A stretch of DNA of 64,000 nucleotides from Rubrivirga sp046845755 (GCF_046845755.1 NZ_CP177357.1:186001-250000), one strand, 5' to 3'. Shown: positions 24,032-33,394, numbered from the stretch's first letter. The notes: generated by a model not told the origin, from the letters alone. Program-made: numbers and translations.

Positions 24032-24985
24032 ATGCCCGCTCGCGCCCTCTTCGCCGCCGCCCTCGTGCTCGCCGCGTGTGGCGACCCCACGCCCGAACCC
24101 GACCCGGCGCCCGCCGCTGAAGTGGTCCGCGCGGTCGACCTGACGGTGCCCGACGGCGTCGAGGTGCCGGCGCACATGGCGTACGTCCCCGGCGGGACGA
24201 CGCGCGTCGGGATCCTGCCCGGCGAGGCCGGGATGCCGCACGAGCGGCCGGCGTTCGAGGCCGTCGTCGCGCCGTTCCTGCTCGACCGCTCGCCCGTCAC
24301 CGTCGCCCGCTTCCGCGCGTTCGTCGACGCGACCGACTACCAAACGCAGGCGGAGGCGTTTGGCGACGGCGCCGTGATGGACCAGACCGCCGGCGCCTGG
24401 GCGCTCGTGCCCGGCGTCGACTGGCGCCGCCCGCGCGGGCCGGGCACGCCCGAGGCGCCCGACGACCACCCGGTCACCCAGGTCTCGTGGACCGACGCGA
24501 GCGCCTTCTGCGAGTGGGACGGCGGGCGCCTGCCGACCGAGCCGGAGTGGGAGCACGCCGCGCGCGGCGCACGAGACGACCGCCGCGCCTACGCCTGGGG
24601 CGACGCGCTCGTGGTCGACGGCCGCCCGGGCGCCAACACGTGGACGGGCTCGTTCCCCGGCGGCGACGACGGGGCCGACGGCTTCCGCGACGGCACCTCG
24701 CCGGTCGGCGCGTTCGGCGCGACGGCGCTGGGGCTGACCGACCTGGGCGGCAACGTCTGGGAGTGGACGGCGGGCTGGTACCGCCCGTACCCGCTCGGCC
24801 CCGACGGCGGGACCGCCCCGGGCGCGCCCGTCGGGGCCACCGGCGAGCCGGAGCGGGCGCAGCGCGGCGGCTCGTTCCTGTGCCACCCGTCGTACTGCCA
24901 CGGCTACCGCGTCAGCGCGCGGAGCCATGCGACGCCGGAGTCGTCGTTCGCTCACGTCGGCTTCCGCTGCGCGCGGGATCTGTAG
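24032..24985 (+). CDS. Lipoprotein formylglycine-generating enzyme (FGE/SUMF1 family)
   Basis: The 317-residue protein has a lipoprotein signal (MPARALFAAALVLAACGDPT; lipobox LAAC). The sulfatase-modifying-factor domain follows: AYVPGGTTRVGILPG, then FLLDRSPVTVARFRAFV, RLPTEPEWEHAARGA and LGGNVWEWTAGWY. The copper-binding cysteine pair of true FGE is present as Cys284 and Cys289 in RGGSFLCHPSYCHGYR, so it should convert a Cys of sulfatases to formylglycine using O2. Many paralogues lack this pair. An envelope location implies action on exported sulfatases, none of which lies in the window. ATG at 24032 begins the signal peptide. Confidence 0.9.
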   Translation: MPARALFAAALVLAACGDPTPEPDPAPAAEVVRAVDLTVPDGVEVPAHMAYVPGGTTRVGILPGEAGMPHERPAFEAVVAPFLLDRSPVTVARFRAFVDATDYQTQAEAFGDGAVMDQTAGAWALVPGVDWRRPRGPGTPEAPDDHPVTQVSWTDASAFCEWDGGRLPTEPEWEHAARGARDDRRAYAWGDALVVDGRPGANTWTGSFPGGDDGADGFRDGTSPVGAFGATALGLTDLGGNVWEWTAGWYRPYPLGPDGGTAPGAPVGATGEPERAQRGGSFLCHPSYCHGYRVSARSHATPESSFAHVGFRCARDL

Positions 24986-25010
24986 GCGGCGCTCGGGAGG
25001 GACCGCGTTG

Positions 25011-25178
25011 CACAGCGCGTGCGCTCTCTCGCACAGCGCGTATGCCCTCTCGCACAGCGCGTATGCCCTCTCGCACAGCGCGTGCGCCCTCTCGCACTGC
25101 GGGGGAGGCCTCTTACACAGCGGGGACATGCTCTTGCAGAGCGCGTGCGTGCTCTTGCACCACCCGGGAAGGCTCTCA
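25011..25178. repeat. 21-bp tandem repeat, eight units
   Basis: Eight consecutive 21-bp units begin CACAGCGCGT or variants and end CTCTCG or variants. Units 2 and 3 are identical and units 5-8 are progressively diverged. The array starts 26 bp after the FGE stop codon and ends 54 bp before the stop of the convergent fusion gene. The period is a multiple of three, so every frame encodes a heptapeptide repeat, but no credible gene contains it. There are no unique spacers, so it is not CRISPR. Confidence 0.85.
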
Positions 25179-25231
25179 TTGGGGTCGGTGCGTGCGCCGG
25201 AGTGGCCTCCCTCGGCGCCGAGGGGGGGAGG

Positions 25232-28200
25232 CTAGGCCTGCGCCGGGTCCTCGGCGAGCACGCGGTCGAGCGTCGCCACCAGGCGGTCGGCGTCGGCACT
25301 CGAAAACACCATCGGGGGCTTGAGCTTGATCACGTTGCGGTCGGGCCCGTCGGTGCTGACCAGGATTCCCGCGTCGCGCATTCGCTCGGCGACGTAGGCC
25401 GTGATCTCGGGGGCCGGCGTGCGGGCCTCGCGGTCGGCCACCAGTTCGACCCCGACAAAGAGGCCCAGGCCGCGCACGTCGCCGACGGCGGGGTGGTGCG
25501 CCAACTCGCGCAAGCCGGCCAGCAGCCGGTCGCCGACCGCGAGCGCGTGCGCCTGGAGCCCCTCGTCCTCGATCACGTCGAGGACGGCCAGCCCGACGGC
25601 GCACGAGACGGGGTTGCCGCCGAACGTGTTGAAGTACTCCATGCCGTTGGCGAACGAGGCCGCGATGGCGGGGGTCGTCACGACCGCCGCCAACGGGTGC
25701 CCATTGCCGATGGGCTTGCCCATCGTCACGATGTCGGGGACCACGCCCTGGGTCTCGAACGCCCAGAAGGCGGAGCCCACGCGCCCGAAGCCGACCTGCA
25801 CCTCGTCGGCGATGCACACGACGCCGTGCTCGCGGGTGTGCCCATAGGCCGCTCGCAAGAACCCGTCGGGGAGCACGACCTGGCCGGCGACGCCGGGGAT
25901 GGACTCGGCGACAAACGCGGCCAGCGACTCGCGCCCGGCGATCTCGCCGACGTGCGCGGCGTAGCGCTCGGCGGTGTCGGACCCCCGGTAGCGTCCGCGG
26001 TACGGGTCGGGGAGCGGGGCGACGTGCGTGCCCGATGGCCGCCCACGGCCGCCGTGCCCGTCGAACTTGTAGGGCGAGATGTCGACCAGCGCGCTCGTGT
26101 GGCCGTGGTAGGCGTGGTCGAGCACGGCGACATCCCGACGACCCGTGTGGGCGCGCGCGAGGCGGAGCGCGAGGTCGTTGGCCTCGCTCCCGCTGTTGAC
26201 CAGAAAGCAGACCGACAGCGGGTCGGGTAGCGTCGCCGCGAGCCGCTCGGCGTATGTCGCCAGCAGGGGGTGGAGGTAGCGCGTGTTCGTGTTGAGGACG
26301 GCCGTTTGCCGTTGCGCGGCGTCGACCACGCGCAGGTGCTCGTGGCCGACGTGCGCGACGTTGTTGACGGCGTCGAGGTAGGCCCGCCCATCGACATCGT
26401 ACACGAGCTGGCCCCGACCGCGGACAATCGCGAGGGGGCGCCGGTACGACACGCTCAGCGACGGGGCGACGTGCGCGCGGCGGGCCGCAAGCAGGGCGTC
26501 GGCGGTGGGGGCGTCGGGCGGGAAGGCGGCGGCCGGGATGCGCGTGAGGAGGTTGGCGTCGGGCGAGACACTCGTCCACAGCGCGCGCTGGCTGGCGCGT
26601 GCGACGCCGGGGAAGTCGCCGGCCGTCCCCAGCCGGTCGGTGAGGATCTGGAGGTGGAGGTGTGGGGCCCAGCCGCCGTTCTCGTCGGGCGCGCCGAGCG
26701 CGGCGAACGGCTCGCCGGCCTCCACGCGGGCGCCGGGTGCGAGCCGGCCGAGCGTCGCGCGGTCGAGGTGGCCGTAGAGCGTCCAGAACGGCGGGCACCC
26801 ATCGGGGTGGTGCTCCAGGATGACCGTCGGCCCGTAGTCGAGCGGCGCGTCGTTGTCGGCGAGGCCGACGACGGTGCCCGCGAGGGGTGCGGCGACGGGC
26901 GTGCCGGCGGGCAGGTACAGGTCGAGGCCGACGTGGATCGTCCGCCGCTCGCCCTCGCTGGCGAACTGGTCGGCCGCGTAGACGATGCGGGCCTCGTCGT
27001 AGCGCCCCACGCCGACGGCCGCGCCGACCTCCGCCAGCCGGTCGACGAGCGCGTCCGCGAAGAGCATCGGCTCGCCGCGCCCCAGGTCGGGCCACTCCGT
27101 GCTGCCGACGCTAAAGTCGAAGACGTGGACGGGCGCGGTCGCGGGGTCGGGGGAGACGGTGGGCGCGAGGGCGTCGGCGTGCGCGCGGAGCCAGTCGGTG
27201 ACGGCGGGGGCGGTCGGCGACGGCGCCCACCCGCACGCGTGGCGGACGGCCATTTCGGCGAGCCCGTCAGGCAGGGCGTCCCAGCGCGCCAGGGCGCCCC
27301 AGGCGGGCGACTCGCTGGCGGTGAGGTAGGCGTTGCCGGGCTCGGCGGCGGCGCTCGCGGCGGCCATGCAGCCCGACACGGCCAGCCGCGCGCCGACGAG
27401 CGGCGCCAGCACGGCCACCTCGGCAGGCGTCAGCGGGCGCTCGGCGTGGAAGCCGCCCGCGAGGTCCGCCGCCGCCGCCAGCACGTCGTCGGCGTACATC
27501 ACGGCGTACGCGACGGCGACCGCCAGCTCGGCGATCGCGACGGTGTGCACCAGGTCGCCAAAGTCGATCAGCCCCGCGACGGGCCGCTCGGCGAGGGGCT
27601 CGACGCCGACGAGCACGTTGAAGTCGTTTGCGTCGCCGTGGACGACGGACTGGGGCAACGTCGCCAGCCCGGCCTCGACGGCGGCGAACCGCGCCAGCAC
27701 GCGGTCGACGAGCCGCTGGCGGGCGGCGTCGGCGACGGCGGTGCGGGACCGGGCCAGGGTGGCCGGGGCGTGGCGCACGTCCCACTCCAGCTCGCGGTGC
27801 GCGCCGGGGTGCTCGAAGTCCGCGAGCGCGGTGGCGACCTGCCCGGCGAGCGCGCCGACGCGGCGGCGCAGGCCGGGCGTGTGGGGCGACGTGTGGCCGT
27901 AGGGGACGCCGTCGAGCCACGTCACCAGCCGCGCGGCGTGGCGCCGGCCGTCGCGTTCGGCCCACAGGAGATCTCTGCCATCGCGAGCGGAGACGACGAC
28001 GGGGACGGGCAGGCCGCACGTGGACAGGTGCCGCATCGCGGCCGTCTGAGCCGCGAGCGTGCCCTCCTCCTCGGCCGCGCTCGCGAGCTTGAGCACGAAC
28101 CGGCCGTCGGGGGTGTCGAGGCGGACGTTCTGATCGGCGTAGCTCGGCAGCGCCGCCGGCGCGCCGTCGAGGCCCCAGTGCTCGCGCACGAGCGTCGCGG

Positions 28201-28246
28201 CGTCGGCGAGGGAGAAGCGTGGGCGGTCGGCAGCGGCGTCGGACAT
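25232..28246 (-). CDS. Three-domain fusion: aminoglycoside-phosphotransferase-like / M23 peptidase / class-III aminotransferase
   Basis: The protein has 1004 residues. Residues 1-330 are an APH-like kinase domain (catalytic VVHGDANDFN at 201-210 and LIDFGD at 226-231). Residues 430-540 are an M23/LytM peptidase domain (zinc ligands in IHVGLDLYLP and HLHLQ at 529-533). Residues 590-1000 are a class-III PLP aminotransferase or phospholyase (FLVNSGSEAND; IADEVQVGFGR; PLP Lys844 in TMGKPIGNGH). The same combination occurs in other bacteria, related in its last domain to AGXT2L-type phospholyases. There is no signal peptide, so the M23 domain is probably not a wall hydrolase. A phosphorylated amino-alcohol substrate is a guess. 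Confidence 0.88.
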   Translation of the reverse strand: MSDAAADRPRFSLADAATLVREHWGLDGAPAALPSYADQNVRLDTPDGRFVLKLASAAEEEGTLAAQTAAMRHLSTCGLPVPVVVSARDGRDLLWAERDGRRHAARLVTWLDGVPYGHTSPHTPGLRRRVGALAGQVATALADFEHPGAHRELEWDVRHAPATLARSRTAVADAARQRLVDRVLARFAAVEAGLATLPQSVVHGDANDFNVLVGVEPLAERPVAGLIDFGDLVHTVAIAELAVAVAYAVMYADDVLAAAADLAGGFHAERPLTPAEVAVLAPLVGARLAVSGCMAAASAAAEPGNAYLTASESPAWGALARWDALPDGLAEMAVRHACGWAPSPTAPAVTDWLRAHADALAPTVSPDPATAPVHVFDFSVGSTEWPDLGRGEPMLFADALVDRLAEVGAAVGVGRYDEARIVYAADQFASEGERRTIHVGLDLYLPAGTPVAAPLAGTVVGLADNDAPLDYGPTVILEHHPDGCPPFWTLYGHLDRATLGRLAPGARVEAGEPFAALGAPDENGGWAPHLHLQILTDRLGTAGDFPGVARASQRALWTSVSPDANLLTRIPAAAFPPDAPTADALLAARRAHVAPSLSVSYRRPLAIVRGRGQLVYDVDGRAYLDAVNNVAHVGHEHLRVVDAAQRQTAVLNTNTRYLHPLLATYAERLAATLPDPLSVCFLVNSGSEANDLALRLARAHTGRRDVAVLDHAYHGHTSALVDISPYKFDGHGGRGRPSGTHVAPLPDPYRGRYRGSDTAERYAAHVGEIAGRESLAAFVAESIPGVAGQVVLPDGFLRAAYGHTREHGVVCIADEVQVGFGRVGSAFWAFETQGVVPDIVTMGKPIGNGHPLAAVVTTPAIAASFANGMEYFNTFGGNPVSCAVGLAVLDVIEDEGLQAHALAVGDRLLAGLRELAHHPAVGDVRGLGLFVGVELVADREARTPAPEITAYVAERMRDAGILVSTDGPDRNVIKLKPPMVFSSADADRLVATLDRVLAEDPAQA

Positions 28247-28278
28247 GGGCGGGCGGCGGGGCCCGGCAAGATCCGTCG

Positions 28279-29376
28279 CTACAGCGCCACGCGGAGGCCG
28301 CCGGAGAATCGGAAGCCGGTCAGCGTCTGGCCGCCGACGGCCTCGAGCAGCCCTTGCGTGTACGTCCCGCCCGCGCGGAGCGTGACGCCCGGTGAGACCT
28401 CGACGGCGGCCGTGCCCCCGATGTCGAGGAGCACCTGCTGCTCGGCCAGGAACGACGCCAGCTCCAGCCCGGTCTCGGGCGTCGAGATGGTCCCGTAGTA
28501 GCGCGCGCCGCCGGTGACGGCGACCTCGGCGGTGCGGGGGCCGAAGCCGAGCGCCAGTGCCAGCTGGGCCTGCTGGGGGCGCCGATACGCGACGGGCCGG
28601 CCGGACGCCGGCACGACGCCGTCGAACACGTGGCGGTAGCGCGCGAGCAGGCGCGCGCGCGCCGCGCCGCCGTCGAGCGTCAGCCGCATCGTGCCGGCGA
28701 TCTTATCGCCGGGGCTGAACGTCTGGCCCGCGTAGGCGTCGTCGCCGTAGAGCACGTACGAGCCCTCGAGCGCCATCGACGAGGCCCCGCCGAGCCCGAT
28801 GTCGACGCCGGTCGACAGGATGAGCTCGTCGGCGGGGGCGTAGCTCGCCGAGTCGGCCGCGAACAGGGTGTAGCCGCCGTGTGTGGCATACGCGGCGCCG
28901 ACCCCGAACGCCATGTTCTCGCCGGAGGGCACGGCGACCGTCACGGCCGGGGCGACCGTGGTGCCCTGGCCGAGCGAGGGGAGCGCGAAGGCGAAGTCGT
29001 CGAGCGCGAGCGCGGCGGCCGTCGCGAACTCGTCGACGGCGAGCGCCGTCTGGCCGGTCGGCAAGCTGGCGAGGAGCGACACGTCGAGCAGGGCCGTGCC
29101 GAGCGCGCGGCGGTACGAGGCGCCGAGCTGGGTGTCGCCGAGCCCGCTGAGCGACGCCAGCCCGTCGCCCTCGACGGTCGCGTAGACGGCGCGCGCGGAC
29201 AGCGAGACCCCCTCCATCACCTCGGCCACGACCAGGATCGGCACGGCGACCTCGGAGACGCTCCGGTCGGGGCCCGTCGCGTAGCTCTGCACGATCGTGC
29301 TGGCGTCGACGGTGACGGCGGGCTGGGCGCCGGCGACGGACGCCAGCAGGAGGGCGGCGAGGAACGGGCGGGTCAT
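28279..29376 (-). CDS. Predicted outer-membrane beta-barrel protein
   Basis: The 365-residue protein starts with a signal peptide (MTRPFLAALLLASVAGAQ). Amphipathic beta strands throughout (VGAAYATHGGYTLFA, LLARYRHVFDGV, VTGGARYYGTI) and a C-terminal RFSGGLRVAL fit a transporter-like or porin-like barrel. No named family is certain. It is the last gene of an operon with the T9SS-sorted protein, separated from it by a single base, and may anchor or display that surface complex. ATG at 29376 is used; the open frame continues upstream inside the neighbour. Confidence 0.75.
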   Translation of the reverse strand: MTRPFLAALLLASVAGAQPAVTVDASTIVQSYATGPDRSVSEVAVPILVVAEVMEGVSLSARAVYATVEGDGLASLSGLGDTQLGASYRRALGTALLDVSLLASLPTGQTALAVDEFATAAALALDDFAFALPSLGQGTTVAPAVTVAVPSGENMAFGVGAAYATHGGYTLFAADSASYAPADELILSTGVDIGLGGASSMALEGSYVLYGDDAYAGQTFSPGDKIAGTMRLTLDGGAARARLLARYRHVFDGVVPASGRPVAYRRPQQAQLALALGFGPRTAEVAVTGGARYYGTISTPETGLELASFLAEQQVLLDIGGTAAVEVSPGVTLRAGGTYTQGLLEAVGGQTLTGFRFSGGLRVAL

Positions 29377-29377
29377 C

Positions 29378-31027
29378 TCAGCGGGGGCGCGTGACGCGGA
29401 CGGCGGACCGGGTGCCGCCGGCGTCGAGGCGAAGGAGATAGGCGCCGGCCGCCACGGGGCGGCCGGCGCCATCGTGGCCGTCCCACGACAACAGGTGCGC
29501 GCCGGCGTCGAGCTCGTCGGCGAGGAGCACGCGGACGACGCGGCCCAGCACGTCCACCACGTCCGCGCGGACCGGCCCGGGCGCGGACAGGCGGAACGGG
29601 GCCGTGACGATCCCGGCGGACGGGTTCGGGCTCGGGCGACCGAGGACCGGCTCGGCGACGGCGTCGACCGCCCGCAGGCGCAGGCTCCGCGTGGGCACGC
29701 CTGGGATCGCCGGGACCGCCACGCGGCCGTCGACGACCGCCAGCGCCACGCCCCGGTCGAGGTCGTCGACGGCGAGCCCGCCGGGCCAGTCGCCGAGGGT
29801 CTCGACGCGGACCACGGCGTCGGCGCCGGTCGTCAGCGCGAGGGCCCAGTCGGCGTCGGCGCGGAAGTGGCCGAGCCAGTCGGTGCCACCCTCGCGGACC
29901 GCGAGCCGGATCCCGTCGTCGACGGCGGGCGGCTTGCGAAGGTCGGTGCGGTCGGCGCCCGCGCCCCGGACCCCGACGACGACGGCGTCGGACCGGCCGG
30001 CGGCGACCGCCGTCACGCGTGCGGCCCGGGCGCCGGGCCCGGCGCGGTCGAGAAGCCGGACCGCGAGCGGGCGGTCGTCGGCCGTCCGGGCGTCGACCGC
30101 CCGGGGCGTGGCCGAGAAGCGGAGCGCGGTCGGCCCGCCCGCGTTGAACACGAAGTACCCCTCGAAGGGCCGGAGCACCGTCTGGCCGCCTACGTACTGG
30201 CGGTCGAACGCGACGGGCGCCTCGACGGCCGCCGGCCGGTCCACGTCGGCCCACGAGATGGGGAAGAGGAACGGGTTGCCGATCTGCGTCCAGCCCGGCC
30301 CGAGTGGGACCGTGATGGCGTCGGGGACCGTGGCCCCGTCGCTCACGCGGACGCCCGCCGACAGACCGCCCTCGATGTCGAACGTGCCGCCGCCGCTCGT
30401 GATGAGCCAGTAGCCCTCTCCGGGCCGGACCTGCTGGATGGCCCCGTCGGCGAGCGCGTCGAGGGCACGGCCTGCGGCCTCGTTCCACCGCAGGAGCCGC
30501 CACTGGCTCGGGTCGCCGCTGGCGCCGAAGTCGTCGCCGAAGACGGCGAGGGGGGCCGCGCTGCCGAGCGCGACGGGCAGCCCGGTGTCGGTGCCCAGCA
30601 GGGCCGGGACCGCGATCATCCGGTACTGCCGTGCCGGGAGCGGGGGCTCGGCCGCGAGCACGGGCAGGAACGACGGGAGCCGGAACGGCGAGCCCTCGGG
30701 GTCGACCACGGGGGCCGAGACGGTCTGGCCGTCGAGGACGTAGCGGGCGAAGGCGTCGATCCCCTGGCGCGGGGCTGGGAACGGGAGCTGCACGCGCCAC
30801 TCGCCGTTGCCCGCGTCGGCGGCGACGAGCTCCTGGTACGTCGCGGTCCCGACGGGCCGGACGAAGGCCGACACGGACTGGGGCGAGAGCCCCACGAAGG
30901 TGATGACGGCGCTGGCGTCTTCCCCGGCGATCGGGAGCGTGGGGGAAACGGAGACGACGACCGTCTGCGCTCGGGCAGGGGCTGCGGCGAGGACGGCCGC
31001 GAGGAGGACGAGGCGGAGCGGCGTCAT
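29378..31027 (-). CDS. Secreted protein with C-terminal T9SS (Por) sorting domain
   Basis: The 549-residue protein has a signal peptide (MTPLRLVLLAAVLAAAPARAQ), a central beta-rich region and a C-terminal type A sorting/FlgD-Ig-like domain. That domain starts at PSPNPSAGIVTAPF and continues VDVLGRVVRVLLADELDAG and GAYLLRLDAG to a basic end. Such domains direct export through the T9SS and surface attachment. The start overlaps the upstream TPR lipoprotein gene by 4 bases (ATGA), and the barrel gene follows after 1 base. The N-terminal region has no recognised enzyme motif, so it may be a structural or adhesive surface component. Confidence 0.85.
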   Translation of the reverse strand: MTPLRLVLLAAVLAAAPARAQTVVVSVSPTLPIAGEDASAVITFVGLSPQSVSAFVRPVGTATYQELVAADAGNGEWRVQLPFPAPRQGIDAFARYVLDGQTVSAPVVDPEGSPFRLPSFLPVLAAEPPLPARQYRMIAVPALLGTDTGLPVALGSAAPLAVFGDDFGASGDPSQWRLLRWNEAAGRALDALADGAIQQVRPGEGYWLITSGGGTFDIEGGLSAGVRVSDGATVPDAITVPLGPGWTQIGNPFLFPISWADVDRPAAVEAPVAFDRQYVGGQTVLRPFEGYFVFNAGGPTALRFSATPRAVDARTADDRPLAVRLLDRAGPGARAARVTAVAAGRSDAVVVGVRGAGADRTDLRKPPAVDDGIRLAVREGGTDWLGHFRADADWALALTTGADAVVRVETLGDWPGGLAVDDLDRGVALAVVDGRVAVPAIPGVPTRSLRLRAVDAVAEPVLGRPSPNPSAGIVTAPFRLSAPGPVRADVVDVLGRVVRVLLADELDAGAHLLSWDGHDGAGRPVAAGAYLLRLDAGGTRSAVRVTRPR

Positions 31028-32283
31028 GGGGCGTTGCGGACGGGCGGCGGGGGCGGCGCGGGGAGCGGGCCGAGCGTCCCGGACTCGCTCCCTTCGACCC
31101 CGGGCTCGCGCGTTTCGGCGCCGGGGACGACGTGCCCGCCCAGGGACTCGCGGAGCGCGGCGGCGCGTTGCGAGACCAGGCCGAGCCGGCGGCCGCCGAG
31201 CGCGGCGGCCGGGGCGGCGCTCGCCGCCAGCGTGGAGGCGGGGGGGGCGGCGCTGGCGGCGGAGAGCGACACGCCCTGCCGGGCCTGCGCCGCCAGCCCG
31301 AAGCCGGGGTCGCGCGCGAGCGCCTCGCCGAACAGCCGGTCGGCCCCGACGTAGTCGCCGTCGTCTTCGAGCAGCAAGCCGCGGCTAAAGAGCAGGAACG
31401 CCAGCAGGTCCTCGGTCTCGGGCTCCAGCAGCCGCGCCTGGGCCTGTTCGCTGAGCACGACGCCGAGCGAGGCGAGCACGCCGAGCGTCACCTCCTTCTG
31501 GACCCGCAAGAGGTCGGCGACCCCGCCCTCCGTCGTCTCGAGGCCCTGGAGGGCGCCCTGCCACACGGCCGACTCGATGCGCACGGACTGGCCCTGCACG
31601 TCGATCTCGCCGCCCACGAGCCGGTCGGCGCGCAACATGCGGCCCGTCTGGGGGGCCGTCGCCGGGTCCAGCACGCCGGCCCGCGCCAGCTCCGACTCGG
31701 CGAGCAGCGCCTGGAGCCGGATCCGCTCGACGACGGGGAGGTCGCCGATGGACGCGAGGTCGACGGAGACGACCTCCGCGAGGCCCCGCCCGATGGCGTT
31801 GTACGTCGGGTCGTCGCCCCGGTAGGCGAACGGCAGCACGGCCACGGCGTCCGCGCCGTCGACGGAGGCGACGCTGTCCTCGGCCGAGAGCGCCGTGGCG
31901 AACTGCGTCCGCAGGCGGGCCCGGACGAGCGTATTGAGGCGGCCCCGCAGCGAGTCGCGGTAGGCGTCGCCCGCGTCGACGGTGAGGTAGCGGGCGTACG
32001 CGCCCTCGGCCTGATCGAGGCGGCCATTCGCCTCGTAGACGAGCCCGGCCAGGAACAGCGTGTGGCCGTCGGTCCCGTCGATGGCGAGGGCTCGCGCGAG
32101 CGCGTCGATGGCGGCGGGGTACTCGCCGTCGAGGGCGAGGAACGCGCCGAGGTCGCGGAGCGCGACGGCGTCGTCGGGCGCGGCGGCGACGCGCGACTCG
32201 AGGTCGGCGCGGGTCGGCGCCGCGGCGGGGCCGGCGCACGCGGCGAGCCCCAGGGCCAGGAGCAAGGCGGCGGCGCGCGTCAC
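31024..32283 (-). CDS. CsgG-like lipoprotein with tetratricopeptide repeats
   Basis: The 419-residue protein begins with a lipoprotein signal (TRAAALLLALGLAACAG). TPR-like helices follow (RDLGAFLALDGEYPAAIDAL; LFLAGLVYEANGRLDQAEGA). Then comes a CsgG/FlgO-type segment: VAVLPFAYRG, GRGLAEVVSVDLASIGDLPV and the ILQ/LRAD pattern AGRMLRADRLVGGEIDVQ-like. A Pro/Gly-rich tail ends the protein. CsgG-type proteins form outer-membrane channels or periplasmic assembly factors. A GTG start overlaps the preceding gene's stop (GTGA), so it is translationally coupled with its paralogue. Function is inferred from fold only. Confidence 0.75.
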   Translation of the reverse strand: MTRAAALLLALGLAACAGPAAAPTRADLESRVAAAPDDAVALRDLGAFLALDGEYPAAIDALARALAIDGTDGHTLFLAGLVYEANGRLDQAEGAYARYLTVDAGDAYRDSLRGRLNTLVRARLRTQFATALSAEDSVASVDGADAVAVLPFAYRGDDPTYNAIGRGLAEVVSVDLASIGDLPVVERIRLQALLAESELARAGVLDPATAPQTGRMLRADRLVGGEIDVQGQSVRIESAVWQGALQGLETTEGGVADLLRVQKEVTLGVLASLGVVLSEQAQARLLEPETEDLLAFLLFSRGLLLEDDGDYVGADRLFGEALARDPGFGLAAQARQGVSLSAASAAPPASTLAASAAPAAALGGRRLGLVSQRAAALRESLGGHVVPGAETREPGVEGSESGTLGPLPAPPPPPVRNAP

Positions 32284-33392
32284 TGGTTCGAGGCCATAAA
32301 CGGCTCGACGCCCTCGGTCAGGCGCGACTCGGCGCGGGCGTAGGTCGGGTCGATGGACAGCGCCAACTCGTACTGGGCGGCGGCCCCGGCGTAGTCCTCG
32401 GACTCCTCGAGCGCCAGCCCGCGCGCATATGCGATGACGGCGTCGAGCGACTCCGGCGGCGCGGACGCCACGTCCGGGCTCGGGAGCTGGACGTCGACGG
32501 CGCCGGCGATCAGGTCGCTCATGCAGAGCACCATGTCGTCGAAGTCGTCGGCGGGCCCTTCGAGGCGCTCGGAGAGCAGGATCCGGCCGGTCTCCACGTC
32601 GACCACGCGCGCCGTCATCAGCAGGTCGCTGCCGGACTTGATGTAGGTCCCGAACACGACCTGGTCGGCGCCGAGCAAGCGGCCGGCCTCGCGGCCGGCG
32701 GATTCGCCGGTCCCCAGCGCGGCCTCGTCGAGGAGCCACTGCAGGCGGACGCGCTCGACGAGCGTCAGCTCGGTCGAGCCGCGCATCCGGTCGATCATCA
32801 GGGCCGGGAAGCCCAGGCGGAGCGGGTCGACCTCGTCGTGGTCGGTGATGGAGCCGTTCGTGAAGTCGGCGATCGCGAGCACGGTCCCCCGGTCGCCCGC
32901 GACGGCGTACGAGCCGTCGGCGTCGCGGCGGACCTGGTAGAAGGACTCGAGGAGGGCGAGCGGCTCCACGTCCGGGTCGAGGCGGACCTGGGGCGGCTCC
33001 GTCGACACGAGCTGGCGGAGCGCCTCCGTCGCCCCGGCGCGGTCGCCCAAGGCCAGGCGCGTGCGGCCGAGCAAGCGGAGGGCGACGCGCTGGACGGGCC
33101 CGCTGGCGCTGCTGGCGACGGCGGCGAACTGGGCGGCGGCCTCGTCGAAGCGGGCGCCATCGTAGGCGGCCTTGGCGGCGTCGAGCGCGGCGCTCTGGCC
33201 CCGCACGTCGTCGTAGCCGGGCTCGACGGGCGGCGGCGACGGGGCGGGGGGCGGGCCCTGGGCGACACGCACGGCCGCCGCGCGCTCGCACCCCGTGAGG
33301 CCGTCGCCGGTGGCCGAGATGGCGCCTCCCGACCCGCCGCACGCGGCGAGGGCGAGGGCGGCCGAAAGCAGGAGCGGAGAGGCGTAGCGCAT
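32280..33392 (-). CDS. CsgG-like lipoprotein
   Basis: The 370-residue protein has a lipoprotein signal (MRYASPLLLSAALALAACGG). A helical repeat region around residues 60-130 precedes a CsgG-like domain: TVLAIADFTNGSITD, then ERVRLQWLLDEAALG and GADQVVFGTYIKSGSDLLMT, followed by ARVVDVETGRILLSERLEG. A TPR-like C-terminus ends the protein. It resembles the next gene in layout, and both may assemble in the outer membrane. It starts 2 bp after the kinase stop codon. Paralogous CsgG-like pairs next to a kinase suggest a regulated envelope apparatus; this is inference. Confidence 0.75.
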   Translation of the reverse strand: MRYASPLLLSAALALAACGGSGGAISATGDGLTGCERAAAVRVAQGPPPAPSPPPVEPGYDDVRGQSAALDAAKAAYDGARFDEAAAQFAAVASSASGPVQRVALRLLGRTRLALGDRAGATEALRQLVSTEPPQVRLDPDVEPLALLESFYQVRRDADGSYAVAGDRGTVLAIADFTNGSITDHDEVDPLRLGFPALMIDRMRGSTELTLVERVRLQWLLDEAALGTGESAGREAGRLLGADQVVFGTYIKSGSDLLMTARVVDVETGRILLSERLEGPADDFDDMVLCMSDLIAGAVDVQLPSPDVASAPPESLDAVIAYARGLALEESEDYAGAAAQYELALSIDPTYARAESRLTEGVEPFMASNQ

Positions 33393-33394
33393 GG

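Noticed and set aside
24912..25129. Heptapeptide-repeat protein genes encoded in the tandem array
   Set aside because: All frames through a 21-bp repeat give heptad peptides; candidates overlap FGE antisense and lack start signals or conservation evidence.
25011..25178. CRISPR array
   Set aside because: Units are contiguous 21-mers with no variable spacers and no cas genes nearby.
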